Of a stretch of 64,000 nt of DNA, positions 23,434 through 34,010 are shown in pieces. The first letter of the stretch is position 1; each line of letters opens with the position of its first letter. The notes beneath the pieces are model-generated. The model searched no databases. It saw only the letters and a list, made by a program, of their open reading frames with translations, and had not been told where the DNA came from. Source of the stretch: Cryptomeria japonica (lineage: Eukaryota; Streptophyta; Pinopsida; Cupressales; Cupressaceae); assembly GCF_030272615.1 (NCBI RefSeq), contig NC_081408.1, positions 401,293,889 through 401,357,888 on the forward strand. Direction: 5' to 3'. Position numbers and translations under genes: made by a program.

Positions 23434-23816
23434 TGTTGGAGTTGAGAAAATACAACACCACAGGAGCCCAAATGATCTCTGCAAGCTAAAAAACCTGTTA
23501 CAAGGAGAAGCAAGGAAGCAAATCACAGAAGGAACAAAAACACAAGAAAAATATGCTCCAAAAGATGAGAGCTCGATAATCTCCAAAAATGTATTGTCAA
23601 TAATAATCCTTCTTCATACAATGAAAAGAAAGAACTCAACCTTTAATAGGTCAAGAAACCCTAAAAGGGAAAACCCTAGGCTTGCACATAATAATTAATA
23701 AAAGAATTAATTATTATGCACCTAAAGCTAGCTTAAGTGTAAAAGAGATAAAGGGAACTTAAATAATTAAACAAATATTGTTTAATTAATCAAGTAAATA
23801 CTCAAATACTCTAACA
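23434..23816 (-). repeat. N1 5' LTR (383 bp)
   Basis: Second copy of the N1 LTR, the same length as 20958-21340. The primer site lies on its left (minus-strand downstream) side, which fixes the orientation. The right-hand duplicated C2 sequence begins at 23817. Confidence 0.92.
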
Positions 23817-23886
23817 ACCGATGCCAATTACCCATTCATCCTTGTCTTCAAATTTAGCAGCAAGTGCCTTCTCCTCAGGTACATTC
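23817..23886 (-). repeat. 70-bp duplication flanking N1 (right copy)
   Basis: Right copy of 20888-20957, differing by tt/aa at one base in the aattttagc word and c/t in ctccccagg. It encodes the same minus-strand residues (EEKALAAK, DEWVIGIGC). Confidence 0.92.
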
Positions 23887-25050
23887 TCTTCCAGTGCTAG
23901 ATCATCTTCCTTGATAGCCAGGAACACCCATTCCTTCCCATTGCCAGATCCACTAGCAGAGTCTTCTGTCGGTTCATCATCTGAATTAGTAATGCCTTCC
24001 TCATCTGTTATGTAGCATAATTTGTCTCTGTTTTTCTTGTATTTATATTTGTTCTGATATCCAGGGTTAGGCTTAAATGATCTTCTAACTCTTTCTTCAA
24101 AACTTAAATTCTTTTCAGGACATCTAGATGCAAAATGACCAATCTTATTACATGTAAAACGTTTAAAAGATGCTTTTCCTTCATACTTACTTCCTACCAG
24201 TCCTTTCGGTACTCTTCTAGCAAATAGTGCTTCAAGTTGCTGAAACTCATCATCTTCTCTCTTCATATCTTCTATCTCCTTTGCATATAAATCTTTCCAG
24301 TCTTGCTTACCAGTTTTAAGATGGAGATGCATGAAAAGCAAGTTCAATCTTTTCAGCTCCAAAAGGTTCGAATTCCTTAAGCTCAAAAATAGATAGTTTC
24401 CCAACCAAAGTATCTCTGTTGATAGATGTATTAGCCATTGTTCTCAACTCATTAATAGCAGTAGCCTTCATTTTCTAAGTCATTGGTAGGCATCTCAGGA
24501 CTTTAGAAACAATTTTATCTTCGCTCAGAGTTCCACCACAACATTGAATTCCCATAACAATCTCATTTACCCTTTCCATGAATGCGACAATCCTTTCATC
24601 TTCTTCCATTTTTTAGGTTTTCATATCTCACTCGGTAACTATCAAGTTTAGCAATATTCACTATAAGGTCACCTTCATTAAGAGTCTCCAACTTATCCCA
24701 TATATCCTTTCCAAATGATTTTTCAGTTAATCTCATTATTTGTTGATCAGAAAGTGCACACAAGAGAGCTTCTCTTGCTCTACAATCATTCTCAAGCTCG
24801 TTGTCTAGGTTAGCCGAAGGAGGATTGCTAGATCCCGGATTATAGGGTGTGATAGCATTTTGTGTGATCTCCCAAATCTCCTTGCCAAGACATCTCAGAT
24901 GAGTCTCCATCTGAATCTTGCATACTGTGTAATTTATTCCATGAAGCCTCAGAATATCCCTTCGAAAGATAGCTCCAGAAGAACTGGATAAACTTGAACT
25001 GTTAGTTGCCATAGGATCTTTCTCAAGCATTTAAGCATTCTGTAGAGAGG
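23817..25050 (-). pseudogene. C2 gag
   Basis: On the minus strand the frame 25030-24596 starts MLEKDPMATNSS and has ILRLHGINYTVCKIQME and IWDKLETLNEGD, a copia capsid (UBN2-like) region. A frame change near 24600 leads to EIVMGIQCCGGTL and SKVLRCLP. The frame 24404-23811 has the nucleocapsid knuckle FTCNKIGHFASRCP, whose first Cys is replaced by Phe, then a basic region, an acidic region with ITDEEG, and EEKALAAKFEDKDEWV leading to the protease. N1 cuts in here. Confidence 0.85.
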
Positions 25051-25060
25051 AAAAATATTT

Positions 25061-25069
25061 GATACCAAT
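25061..25069 (-). promoter_or_regulatory. C2 primer-binding site (decayed)
   Basis: Minus-strand ATTGGTATC follows the LTR end, then AAATATT replaces the expected AGAGCC. Only seven bases of the initiator-Met match remain. Confidence 0.7.
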
Positions 25070-26280
25070 TGTTAGATAGTTAAGATAACCGGAAGACAAC
25101 TGAGATGGGGGGGGGGGTGAATCAGTTGTCACGGCTTATCAGAAGCATTAGCAATTTAAACTTTAATACTAGAACCTAAAACATTAATACCGGAATAGCT
25201 GTTAAACCAATTAAGCATAAACAATAATCATAGAATAAAAGCCATCCACATAAAACCAAGATTTGTATGTGGAAAAATCGGTAAAGGGAAAAACCACGGT
25301 GGGAAGCCTACCCAAAGTTAGATAATACTTCTATAGTAGGTATACGAATTACAATTGAGGGACTTGCACTTGCAGGAAGGCCAACAACCTAGAGCACACT
25401 GCTCATCATAAAAGGAGTCTCACTAACTACATATAAATCCAGACTACAATCTAGAGAAGTGTTGAACTACAAAAGATAGCATCTCCTATGCCAGATTACA
25501 GTTTTGGTTAAGCTCAATATCAGAGGACTAAATCCTCTTCCATAAACCCAATTCGATCTCCAATGATCGACCAACTCCTCTTCCTAACTTATATTACATT
25601 ATTCGCACATTACATTCCTTGACCATGACCTTTTACATTAACCGTGATGATCTACATTAAGATCTTACATTTATTTATACAAAACACTCGACCATAAACA
25701 ATCAAGTCAGCCACTAGACAATAAATCGATTACATAATTACAAACCATGTCCATCTTAGACCAAACAAATAATATCCAACACATAAGACATCCCAGAAAT
25801 ACATCAATAGGTCCTTTCCACACATTACATTAAAGTCGATCCATAACCTAGATCAACCGGGACCAAGTATAGGTCCATATGCCACAACAATGATCTCCAA
25901 CCGCCAAGTCTCGAACATGATCACCAACAATATGTTGAAACTCCACCACAAGCTGCACCAACACCACTTATGCAATTCATAATAGACCTCCATCAAAATC
26001 TCTACTGGTGAAACCCTCACCGAAATGAGAAATCAATCTTTAAAGAAAGTAGAATAGCATTCGATCTCTAGACCAAAACCAACTGACCAAATATGAGTAT
26101 AAGTATCATGAATAAGCCAATTCCATCACTAGACTATACTAGAGTCTATCAGATCATACCGGATCCAAGTTAACCAAAAACCACTCAACCTAATGGGATG
26201 AGAAGGGTGTTGGTAAAGCGTTCAAATAGCTAGTATTGACATCAATGCAACACATAATCAATTCTATCAAATGGCCAACA
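25070..26280 (-). repeat. C2 5' LTR (1211 bp)
   Basis: Partner of 16291-17488. It carries a 25107-25120 G run followed by tgaatca, matching the C run plus TGATTCA near LTR ends on the sense strand. It has about 13 more bases than the other copy, including an insertion near 25625-25650. Confidence 0.92.
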
Positions 26281-27345
26281 CAAGCTTGCTGCAATAGAAG
26301 AACAAGGTCTCTTCAAGCAATCCTTGGATGAGTCCAATCAATTTTAATTTGACTTGAAACTCTAGTTGGAAGAAGCCAAGAAGGTATGCAAAGTTACATC
26401 CTCTGATCTGATGAAGAAGGAAAAAGAGAATCAAGATCTGGAAGCATAAATAGTGAAGCTCATAAAGGACCTTGAAAAGAGTAAGGATGAACTAAGAGTG
26501 AGAAGAAAATATGAGGGTAGCACAGAAGCCTTGGACAAGATGTTGAGAAAGTAGAAGCAATCTAAAGATACTAGTGGCTTAAAACTTGAAGAAGGACAAA
26601 GTGTAAACAACAAAGACACATCCAGTAAAGAGATATAGTTTACTTCTTCAAGTGAAGGTGAAGAGAAGAAGACATTCATGATAAGCAAGGATATTGGTAA
26701 GAAGACTTATGCTAAAGCTGTTAGAAACCGCCAGACAAACCGGTATACACAATCAATGAACTGGAGGCCACACTCAATGTACCGACATGCAGATCCTAGG
26801 AGAAATGAAATAGTTGATCATGAAGGATTTACTAGAGTTAGTAACATTCAAGGAAGACCGTCGATGAGGCAGACATTTGCAGGACCAAGGCAACCTAACT
26901 GTTATGTTCCAAACTTTCATGGTTATTGTTACTGGTGTAACAAATTTGGACATAGGTTAGCTAACTATAGATTAACCAATAAGCCCACTATGATTTATGA
27001 AAGTAGAAATCCATTTAATGCACTTTGGGATATGAATGTTGTCTATTATCAATGCAATGGATTTGTTCATAGGAGTCTTGAATGTAGGAAGAGTAAACCG
27101 GTGTCCTACAATAGTTTTAAAGATTCATCCTTCCATAAAAAATTTAAATGCTATAATTGTCAAGAGTTTGGACATATAGGTAATTTTTGTAAGAACAAGA
27201 AAATCAAGCAAAAGAGGACATATCCTGATCAAGAACCGGTAGTTAAACCAGAGCACAAAATTTTAGTTGACACGAAGAAGGAAATTAAACCAGTATGGGT
27301 TGAGAAAGAAAAGGATAGGGCATAATCAAGTCTAATATTGCAGAC
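26281..27345 (+). pseudogene. C1 gag, C-terminal part with three zinc knuckles
   Basis: Continues the gag frame beyond C2: a coiled coil of about 130 residues (LQLEEAKKVC, LMKKEKENQDLEA, DLEKSKDEL) with a few stops, then SSEGEEKKTF and an Arg-rich stretch. The frame 26678-27325 holds three CCHC units: CYWCNKFGH with the last Cys replaced by Tyr, YYQCNGFVHRSLEC with the first Cys replaced by Tyr, and CYNCQEFGHIGNFC intact. A Lys/Glu-rich linker follows. Zinc knuckles of this kind bind the element RNA. Confidence 0.85.
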
Positions 27346-27945
27346 TGCCCTACATGCTGAAAGGAAAAATCTATGAGTTGTAGACAGTGGTTATTCCAAC
27401 CACATGACCAATGATAAAAAGAAATTTATCAAACTTGAAGATTGGAATGGTGGTTCACTGAGATTCAGAGAGAACTCATCCATCAAAATAAAGGGAAAAG
27501 GTACTCTAAACATTGATGGAAAACTGAAACCACATGATGTGTATTATGTGGAAGGCCTGAAGCACAACTTGCTGAGTGTGAGTCAGATGTGTGACAAAGG
27601 TTATAAATTCACCTTTGATTCTACTGGCTTCTAGATAAAGAAGGATACTACCAGTCAGACTATAGCCAAAGGCAAGAGGACAGATGGTAATGTTTACAAT
27701 CTGAAAGAATATTTTGAATCCCAATGCATGTTGGGACAAGTGGATGAAAGTTGGTTGTGGCATAGAATATTAGGCCACATAAATTTTGATAATCTAGTTG
27801 TAGTAAGAAAAAAGGGGCATGTAAGAAATATACCACAAATTTTCAAACCGATGAGCACATTTTGTGATGAATGTGTGAAAGATAAGGAGAACAAGGTGAG
27901 CTTTGGGACAAAAGAACACAACACCTCAAGACCACTTAAAATAGT
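27346..27945 (+). pseudogene. C1 protease and pre-integrase region
   Basis: VVDSGYSNHMTNDKKKF (27367-27417) has an intact catalytic DSG, followed by GGSLRFRENSS, VYYVEGLKHNLLSVSQM and KFTFDS. A stop after STGF (27632-27634) breaks the frame. DESWLWHRILGHINF and FCDECVKDK belong to the pre-integrase and zinc-binding segment. Confidence 0.85.
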
Positions 27946-28640
27946 ACATACAGATCTGTGTGGTCTAGCTAGCTCTTGTCGGTGAAAGATATTTTATGCT
28001 CTTCATTTATGACTATTCACGAATGGCATGGGTCACTTTCCTACAAGATAAATCACAAGCATTTGACAGATTCAAGATCTTTAGGAAGATGGTGGAGAAG
28101 GAAAGTGGGTGCAAGATGAAATTTCTAAGATTAGACCAGGGTGGAGATTTCACATCAAATGAGTTTGAAGATTACTATGAAAGACATGGAATTAGAAGGC
28201 AATACTCAACTCCTAGGACACCACAACAAAATGGTGTGCTAGAAAGGACAAACAGGACAGTCAAGGAGATGGCTAGAACCATGTTAAATGAGGCCAGTTT
28301 GTTGGACATATATTGGAAGGAAGTGATTCATACTATTGCATATACCTTGAACTAGGCTCAACTAAGAACAAACAACAGAATGACACCTTATGAGTTGTGG
28401 TATGACCGGAAACCATCAGTCAAGTACTTTAAGGTATTTGGAAGCAAGTGTTTTATCAAGAGATATATGGATGGTTTAGGTAGTTTTGATTCCAGGAGTG
28501 ATGAAGGAATCTTCGTTGGTTACTCATCTAACATCAAGGCCTATAAATGCTACAACAAAAGACTAAGAAGAGTCATTGAAAGTGTGCATGTAAGAATTGA
28601 TGAGGACATGCACAAAGGAAGATAATCACAGGTAAACCGG
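27946..28640 (+). pseudogene. C1 integrase
   Basis: HTDLCGLAS is followed by a frame break at about 27985. The core then reads MLFIYDYSRMAWVTF, FLRLDQGGDFTSNEF and TPQQNGVLERTNRT, so the three acidic residues of the rve core can be placed. IYDYS replaces the usual IDDYS, and a stop occurs at TLN. The C-terminal part 28380-28625 has TPYELWYD, KYFKVFGSKCF and IKAYKCYNKRLRR. Confidence 0.85.
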
Positions 28641-29830
28641 TATGATGACTCTGGTGATGAAGGTGAGGAAGATCAATCAGATAATGAACCAGAAGAAGCA
28701 TCCAAAAAGGCTCCTAATCGGTATGTGCAGATGAACCACCCGAAAGAGAAGATTTTAGGTAATAGGAGTGATGGTGTGAAGACTAGGAGAAGACTTGCTC
28801 AGAATGATGAACAAATCAACTTTTGCCTCATGACTAAAGTAGAACCTAAATCATTCAATGAGGCCAGTAAAAGTCAGAAATGGATGGATGCCATGGAAGA
28901 AGAGTTGCAACAGATTGAGAAGAACAAGACTTGGGAATTAGTCCCTAGACCAGAAGACAAGAACATCATTGGCACCAAATGGGTCTACCAGAATAAGATG
29001 AATGAAGAAGGTAAATTTTTTAGGCACAAAGCTAGACTTGTGTGCAAGGGTTACTGTCAAGTAGAGGGCATTGATTTTGATGAAACATTTGCACTGATAG
29101 CTAGATTAGAATCAATTAGAATGTTTCTATCCTTTTCTACCTACAAGAGTTATAAAGTATATCAAATGGATGTAAAATTTGCCTTCCTCAATGGAAATTT
29201 GGAAGAAGTGTATATGGAGCAACTGAAAAGGTTTTTGTTACATGATGATGAAACCTATGTGTGCCAGTTGAAGAAAACCATGTATGGTTTAAAATAGGCT
29301 ACTAGAGCATGGTATTCAAGGCCAGAGCATGGTATTCAAGGCTAGAGCATGGTATTCAAGGCTAGATCAGTACCTGAAGGAGAAAGGATTCAAAAAAGGG
29401 AGTGCTGAAAATAATGTATACATCAAGAGAGATGGAAACCACATGATCATTGTGGTTGTGTATGTATATGAAATTATTTTTGGAGGCAACAAGGACACCC
29501 TTTACAAAGAATTTATTGATCAGATGCAGTCAGAATTTGAGATGTCAATGCTCGGAGAATTGATATACTTCCTTGGTTTGTAGATATCACAACAAGATGG
29601 GAATATTTATCTCACAAACCAAGTATGCAAAGGATATGTTAAAGAAATTTCAAATGGAGGACTGCAAACCGGTGAGCACCCCCATGGTAACCGGAAGAAA
29701 ATTAAGAAAGAATGATGAATCACCAGTGGTGGATCAGAAATTATGTAGATCTATGAGAGGCAGCTTATTGTATCTTACTGGTTCTAGATTGGACATAGTG
29801 CAAGTAGTGTGCATGGTGGCTAGATTTTAA
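28641..29830 (+). pseudogene. C1 reverse transcriptase
   Basis: The frame 28725-29297 has [76 protein letters not shown] and MYGLK. A stop and a 20-base triplication follow. The second frame, from 29329, reads ARAWYSRLDQYLKE and VVVYVYEIIFGG: the catalytic YVDD has become YVYE, with both metal-binding Asp residues changed. QTKYAKDMLKKFQMEDC and STPMV follow from 29573. The enzyme is dead by substitution as well as by stops. Confidence 0.87.
29301..29360 (+). repeat. three-copy 20-bp tandem repeat in C1 RT
   Basis: Agagcatggtattcaag occurs three times with a 20-base period. C3 has the sequence once (56827-56848). Two extra units add 40 bases and shift the frame. Confidence 0.9.
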
Positions 29831-30415
29831 GCTACACCTAAGCAGTCACATATGAATGCCATAAGCACAATTTTTCGGAACCTGCAAGGAACACTCAATT
29901 ATGGTTTGTGGTACCCTAAAAAAGGGGAATTCATCTTTGAAGCATAAACTAATGCTGATTGGGCAGGTTGCATTAATGACCGAAAGAGCACAAGTGGTGA
30001 TGCATTCTTCCTAGGTGACCCGTTGGTCTCATGGCATAGCAAGAAGTAGGATTCAGTCTCCATATCAACTGCTAAAGCAGAATACATTGTTGCTGCTACA
30101 TGCTACTCTTAGGTGCTTTGGATGAAACAAACCCTCAAGGACATATACATGGACATCTCTGAGTCTATTCCCATCTGGTTTGATAATTCAAGTTCCATCA
30201 ACATATCAAAGAATTTGGTGATGCATTCAAGGACAAAGCATATAGACATCAAGTATAATTTTCTCAGAGAGAAGGTTGAAGGATAGGAAGTAAAGATGGA
30301 ATATGTCCCTATAGGAGAACAAGTGGCAGACATCTTCACCAAACCATTGTCGTAAGCACTTTTGAGTACTTAAGACACAAGTTGGGATTTGTGTCACCTG
30401 CCTCATGCACTTAAG
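29831..30415 (+). pseudogene. C1 RNase H
   Basis: Translated in pieces: SHMNAISTIFRNLQGTLNYGLWY, ADWAGCINDRKSTSGDAFFLG (catalytic Asp), SISTAKAEYIVAAT (Glu), IWFDNSSSINISKN (Asp), HSRTKHIDIKYNFLREK and EQVADIFTKPLS. Four or more stops interrupt it. Near 30350 a deletion relative to C3 (ccattgtcgtaagc against ccattaccggtaagc) breaks the end of the frame. Confidence 0.85.
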
Positions 30416-30679
30416 TTTGTAAGGAGATTATACGGTTCAGAGGGAGTTCATAGAAGTATCTATATCTCTTGAACCACATGTTGATCATAGGGAAAGTTAA
30501 GGGTTGTATGTCTCAGTACCGACTGTAATAACTAAGAGAAGATTTGACTAAGGGGGAGATAAGTATGAATCAAAGGCGGAGTATAAATTACCCCGACCCT
30601 TTGCCATTTTGTCAAAGGGGGAGAAATATATTGGTGTGAAGTCTTGTAGTAAATTGACATTAATGCCAAAGGGGGAGAT
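30416..30679 (+). other. C1 3' non-coding tail with polypurine tract
   Basis: Non-coding tail between RNase H and the LTR. It contains polypurine-like tracts at 30551 (aagggggagat), 30613 (aaagggggaga) and 30668-30679 (AAAGGGGGAGAT). The last abuts the 3' LTR and is the functional primer by position. TTGACATTAATG (30654-30665), just upstream, can pair with CATTGATGTCAA inside the LTR (30706-30717). Confidence 0.85.
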
Positions 30680-32418
30680 TGTTGGCATTATTGGAATTAA
30701 GTTGTCATTGATGTCAACTAGTTTGGCATGGTCATTGGTGAGTAAGAAGTGGTGAGCGGTATGGCATGGTCACTGATGAGTAAGAAGTGGTGACCGATAT
30801 GGGAGAAGTAATACATAATGATGTCAATCCATATGTGTGTAATAAGATAGAAGGAAGGTTACTGGTACACATGAAATACATCATCTATCAGTAAATTAAG
30901 ACCACCAGCAAGGCAAAGCAAGAAAGAAAAAGAAGAACTGAAGGATGTTTAACATTGCCAGTAAATGGATTGAATAGTAGGAACAACATGTTTGATAGAA
31001 GGCCAAGTTGATCCACCAATAGAAAGGAGGTTTGCAGGTATGAAGGCCCACCGGTGAAGTTAGGTTATACTGGTAAGGTGAATTGGACTGGTAATCAATC
31101 TTGGTCAGTGAATGAAGTCAAACTAACATTGAAAACCAAGCATAGATGGATGTCAACAAGGATGACAAGTGGATTCCAGGTGGTGATCATACAGAGATCG
31201 ATGAAGTGTTCATCGACGTAACTGTCAACAAGTATGTCAGATTTTATGAATAACCCGCAAGTCATGGGAGGATGGAAAAAGATTGTGGCTTGAGGAAGAC
31301 AAGGTGGAAAGTGATTGAACTAATCCTGCAAGAAGATCTCATCTTCATACCCCTTTGTTGAAGGAAACATCTGAGCCATCAATGGTGTGTGACAGAGAAA
31401 CATAGAAAAGCATAGTACAAACATCCAAATATAAAAAATGCACATTGAAATGCAAGATGTTGGTGGTGTTGATTGATGACATGCAGATCATCTCTCTAGA
31501 AAAGCAGATCGGATCAAATCTAATATGGATCGAGTTGGTGAAGGAAAAACCTAACACGACACTGTTTGAATGTCTTTTTGCGGGAACCCTAAAGGATAAA
31601 TATGTTAGCTCAAGACTGAAATCAGTTGATGCTTGATGCAAAGAGTTAGAGAGTGAAGAGAGCTTGAGCAAGGAGAAAGATTATCTACCTTAGAGTTTAC
31701 TCTAAGAAAGTTGCAATCTGAGCTAGAAGGTGAACTGGTAAGAGGGTCTAACCGGTAGAGACAGAGTAACCAGTAAACTATTGCATTTGTAATAGTCAAG
31801 CTAACCGATGAGGTGTGATTGGTCAAGTAGGCATCCAAGAGTGATAGAGTGTGGTGTGAGGATGAGGGAGAAAGAAGAGAGGCTAGAAGTAACTGGTGAG
31901 TGATCAGAGAGAGAAATCTAATAACCAGCAGTGTGAGAACCAATGAAGAAGAGGAGGTTGTTAACCGATAGAAATTCATTGATTAGGTGTTGCAGGACTC
32001 ATTTGCAACCAGGTGCTATAACTGTATCAAAATTGTATTTCATTATACAACACCGAATTGGAGCTTGGTGTAGGGGTTGGTGCTCCTTGGTTTGGTGCCC
32101 TAAATCAGTAGGGGTTGTTGCTCCTTAGGTCGGTGCCCTAAATCATTATAATTTGTTGTTTCATTGTGAGGCTAGATTGGAGGAGTAGACTCTAGCAACA
32201 TTTCTCACTGAAGTTTTTCCCATATTGGGTTTTCCTCATACATCTGATGTTGTGGGTTATGCATCTGTGTGTTTGCCTCTTTGTGATATCCCTATTTATC
32301 TTACCGATTTGATTGTTTAGTGCTTAGGCTGATAACCAGTATTCCAAGGTTGTTTAAAAAGAAAAGAATTTAGGAACCACTTATTCACCCCCCTCTTTGT
32401 GGTACATTGTGTTCAACA
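30680..32418 (+). repeat. C1 3' LTR (1739 bp)
   Basis: Starts TGTTGGCATTATTGG and ends TGTGTTCAACA. Near 32065-32140 the ttggtgcccta block is duplicated (gttggtgctccttgg, then gttgttgctcctta), which the 5' copy lacks. It holds the empty site for S2 at 32043. E2 coding sequence resumes at 32420. Confidence 0.9.
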
Positions 32419-33540
32419 ATTTTTACCAGATAATGTAACAAATTGGCAAGTTTTTGACAACGATGAACATATCATGAATTTCTTAATGGAGGAGGCAAAA
32501 TTTGCTACTGGTAATCAGAAAAATGGTAACAACAGTATGATGATCAGATAGTGCAACTAAAAACAAATAAAGTGCCAAAGGGTTTAGTTACCCTAGAATC
32601 AATTTTCAATTCTGATGATCATGCTAGAAGAGATAAAAACAACATGATAATCAAAAAAGACCATTTTGAATAGATTCAAATCTATGATAACAAGATGCTC
32701 AAGATTGGAAAGGTATGTAACAGTTCTAAACAACAAGTTTTTATTTCACTTTGTCAAGAATTTAATGACATTTTTGTTTGGGAGTATGGAGACTTGAAGG
32801 GCTTTAACCCTGAACTAGCTCAACATACTATTGAGTTAGAGCCAAATGCAAAACCAATCTAGTAGAAGCAAAGACCCCTAAATCCCAAACTGGAACACTT
32901 GATGAAGGCTGAATTGAACAAGCTCATTGAAGGTAATATTAGTTATCCTATTAAGCATACTTCATGGGTTTCCAATTTAGTGCCAATTAGAAAGAAAAAT
33001 GGTGAAATAAGATTATATGTTTATTTTCTTGATCTAAACATTGCTTCACTCAAGGACCATTATCCACTTCCCTCAATGGAGCAGATTTTGCAAGTGGTTT
33101 TTGGTTTTGAAAGACTTTCTTTACTAGATGGATATTCAGGTTACAATCAAATTCTAGTAAAAGATGATAATCAACACAAAACTACGTTTTCCACTAAGTG
33201 GGGTACAATGGCATAGAGAAAATGCCATATGGACTGTCTAATGCAAGAGACACTTTTTAGAGAGCAATGGATATGGCTATCAAAGGACTTATCAACAAGT
33301 TTTTACTTGTATATCTAGATGATATAACTATTTTTTCAAGAAATGCTAATCAACATTTTGATCATCTCAGATAGATTTTGAAAGATGCAAGGAGTTTGGA
33401 GTCTCTTTAAATCCAAAAAAGAGCATTTTTTATGTTCATGAAGGTAAACTTCTGGGGCATATTGTATCAAAGGAAGGTATTTCAATTGATCCAGAAAGAA
33501 TTGCAGCTATTCTAGCATTACCACTTCTAGCTCATAAAAA
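32419..33540 (+). pseudogene. E2 reverse transcriptase
   Basis: Resumes the polyprotein with LPDNVTNWQVFDN, then a linker of about 100 residues. RT starts around FIWEYGDLKGF (32770) and NPKLEHLMKAELNKLIE. The frame 32899-33216 has VPIRKKNGEIRL, DLNIASLKDHYPLPSME, LSLLDGYSGYNQI and KTTFSTKWGT. After a frame change, FLLVYLDDITIFS carries the catalytic Asp pair in the gypsy form YLDD. Several stops are present. Typical of the Ty3/gypsy RVT family. Confidence 0.85.
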
Positions 33541-34010
33541 GGGTTTGCAAAGTTTCATAGGGAGAATAAACTTTGTTAGAAGATTTATACCTAACATTGC
33601 AACATTATTGCAACCACTTACAACAATGCTTAAAAAGAATGCTATTTTCAAATGGATCAAGGAAGGTATAACAAGTTTTGAAAGTATTAAAGAGGCACTT
33701 GCATCAACCCCAACACTGATTAATCCAAATTATGAAAAGAACTTCATACTATATGCCTTTGGAGGTGTTGATACTATCTCAAACATACTTTGTCAACAAA
33801 ATGAAGAAGGACAGGAGCAACCAATTGCATTTTCCAGCCATGTACTATAGGATTATGAAGTGAGATATTCATTTGTAAAAAAACATGTGCTTGTAGTTAT
33901 TAGAAGCCTTAAGAAATTTAGGCACATGTTGTCTAATACCAAGATTCATTTGTTAGTAGCACACCCAATAGTTAAAGAATTTATGCTAAACAAAGACAAA
34001 CAATAAAAGA
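33541..34010 (+). pseudogene. E2 original RNase H, catalytically degenerate
   Basis: LQSFIGRINFVRRFIPNIA and FKWIKEGITSFESIKEAL are the usual RT/RNase H linker. The RNase H itself begins FILYAFGGVDTI, where active gypsy enzymes have a catalytic Asp in a TDAS-like motif, so that Asp is missing. QPIAFSSHVL and the out-of-frame RYSFVKKHVLVVIRSLKKFRHML follow. Loss of this active site fits an element that relies on its second, archaeal-type RNase H (12170-12626). Confidence 0.8.

Larger units (their letters stand above)
20958..23816 (-). mobile_element. N1: small non-autonomous LTR retrotransposon
   Basis: Two 383-bp direct repeats (20958-21340 and 23434-23816) start tgttggag and end ctctaaca on the plus strand. 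On the minus strand TGGTATCAGAGC (23422-23433) directly abuts the 5' LTR, and AGCTTAAGGGGGAG (21341-21354) abuts the 3' LTR. These are the primer site and polypurine tract of a copia-like element. The 2.1-kb interior has no gag or pol motif in any frame, so it must have moved with enzymes from another element. The LTRs differ at a few percent of positions by eye. It is the innermost level of the nested stack. Confidence 0.92.
16291..26280 (-). mobile_element. C2: antisense Ty1/copia element in C1 gag
   Basis: LTRs at 16291-17488 and 25070-26280 read TGTTGGCCATTTGATAG ... CTAACA on the minus strand. Flanks are caagt (16286-16290) and caagc (26281-26285), a five-base duplication with one mismatch, and the C1 gag coiled coil reads straight across it. 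Gene order on the minus strand is gag (25050 to 23817), protease, integrase, RT, RNase H (to 17862). Several frames are long (RT 268 codons, integrase 265), so it is less decayed than C1. N1 is inserted at the start of its protease region. Confidence 0.92.
12627..32418 (+). mobile_element. C1: Ty1/copia element, nested in E2
   Basis: Direct LTRs at 12627-15487 and 30680-32418 (TGTTGGCATTATTGG ... TTCAACA), an initiator-Met-type primer site after the first and AAAGGGGGAGAT before the second. The gene order gag, protease, integrase, RT, RNase H is the copia order. All genes are broken. Without S2 and C2 it is about 8.6 kb. It sits between VVVRSSV and LPDN of the E2 polyprotein. The flanks (atctg left, atttt right) are only partly alike, so the target duplication has decayed. 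Its close relative is C3. Confidence 0.9.
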
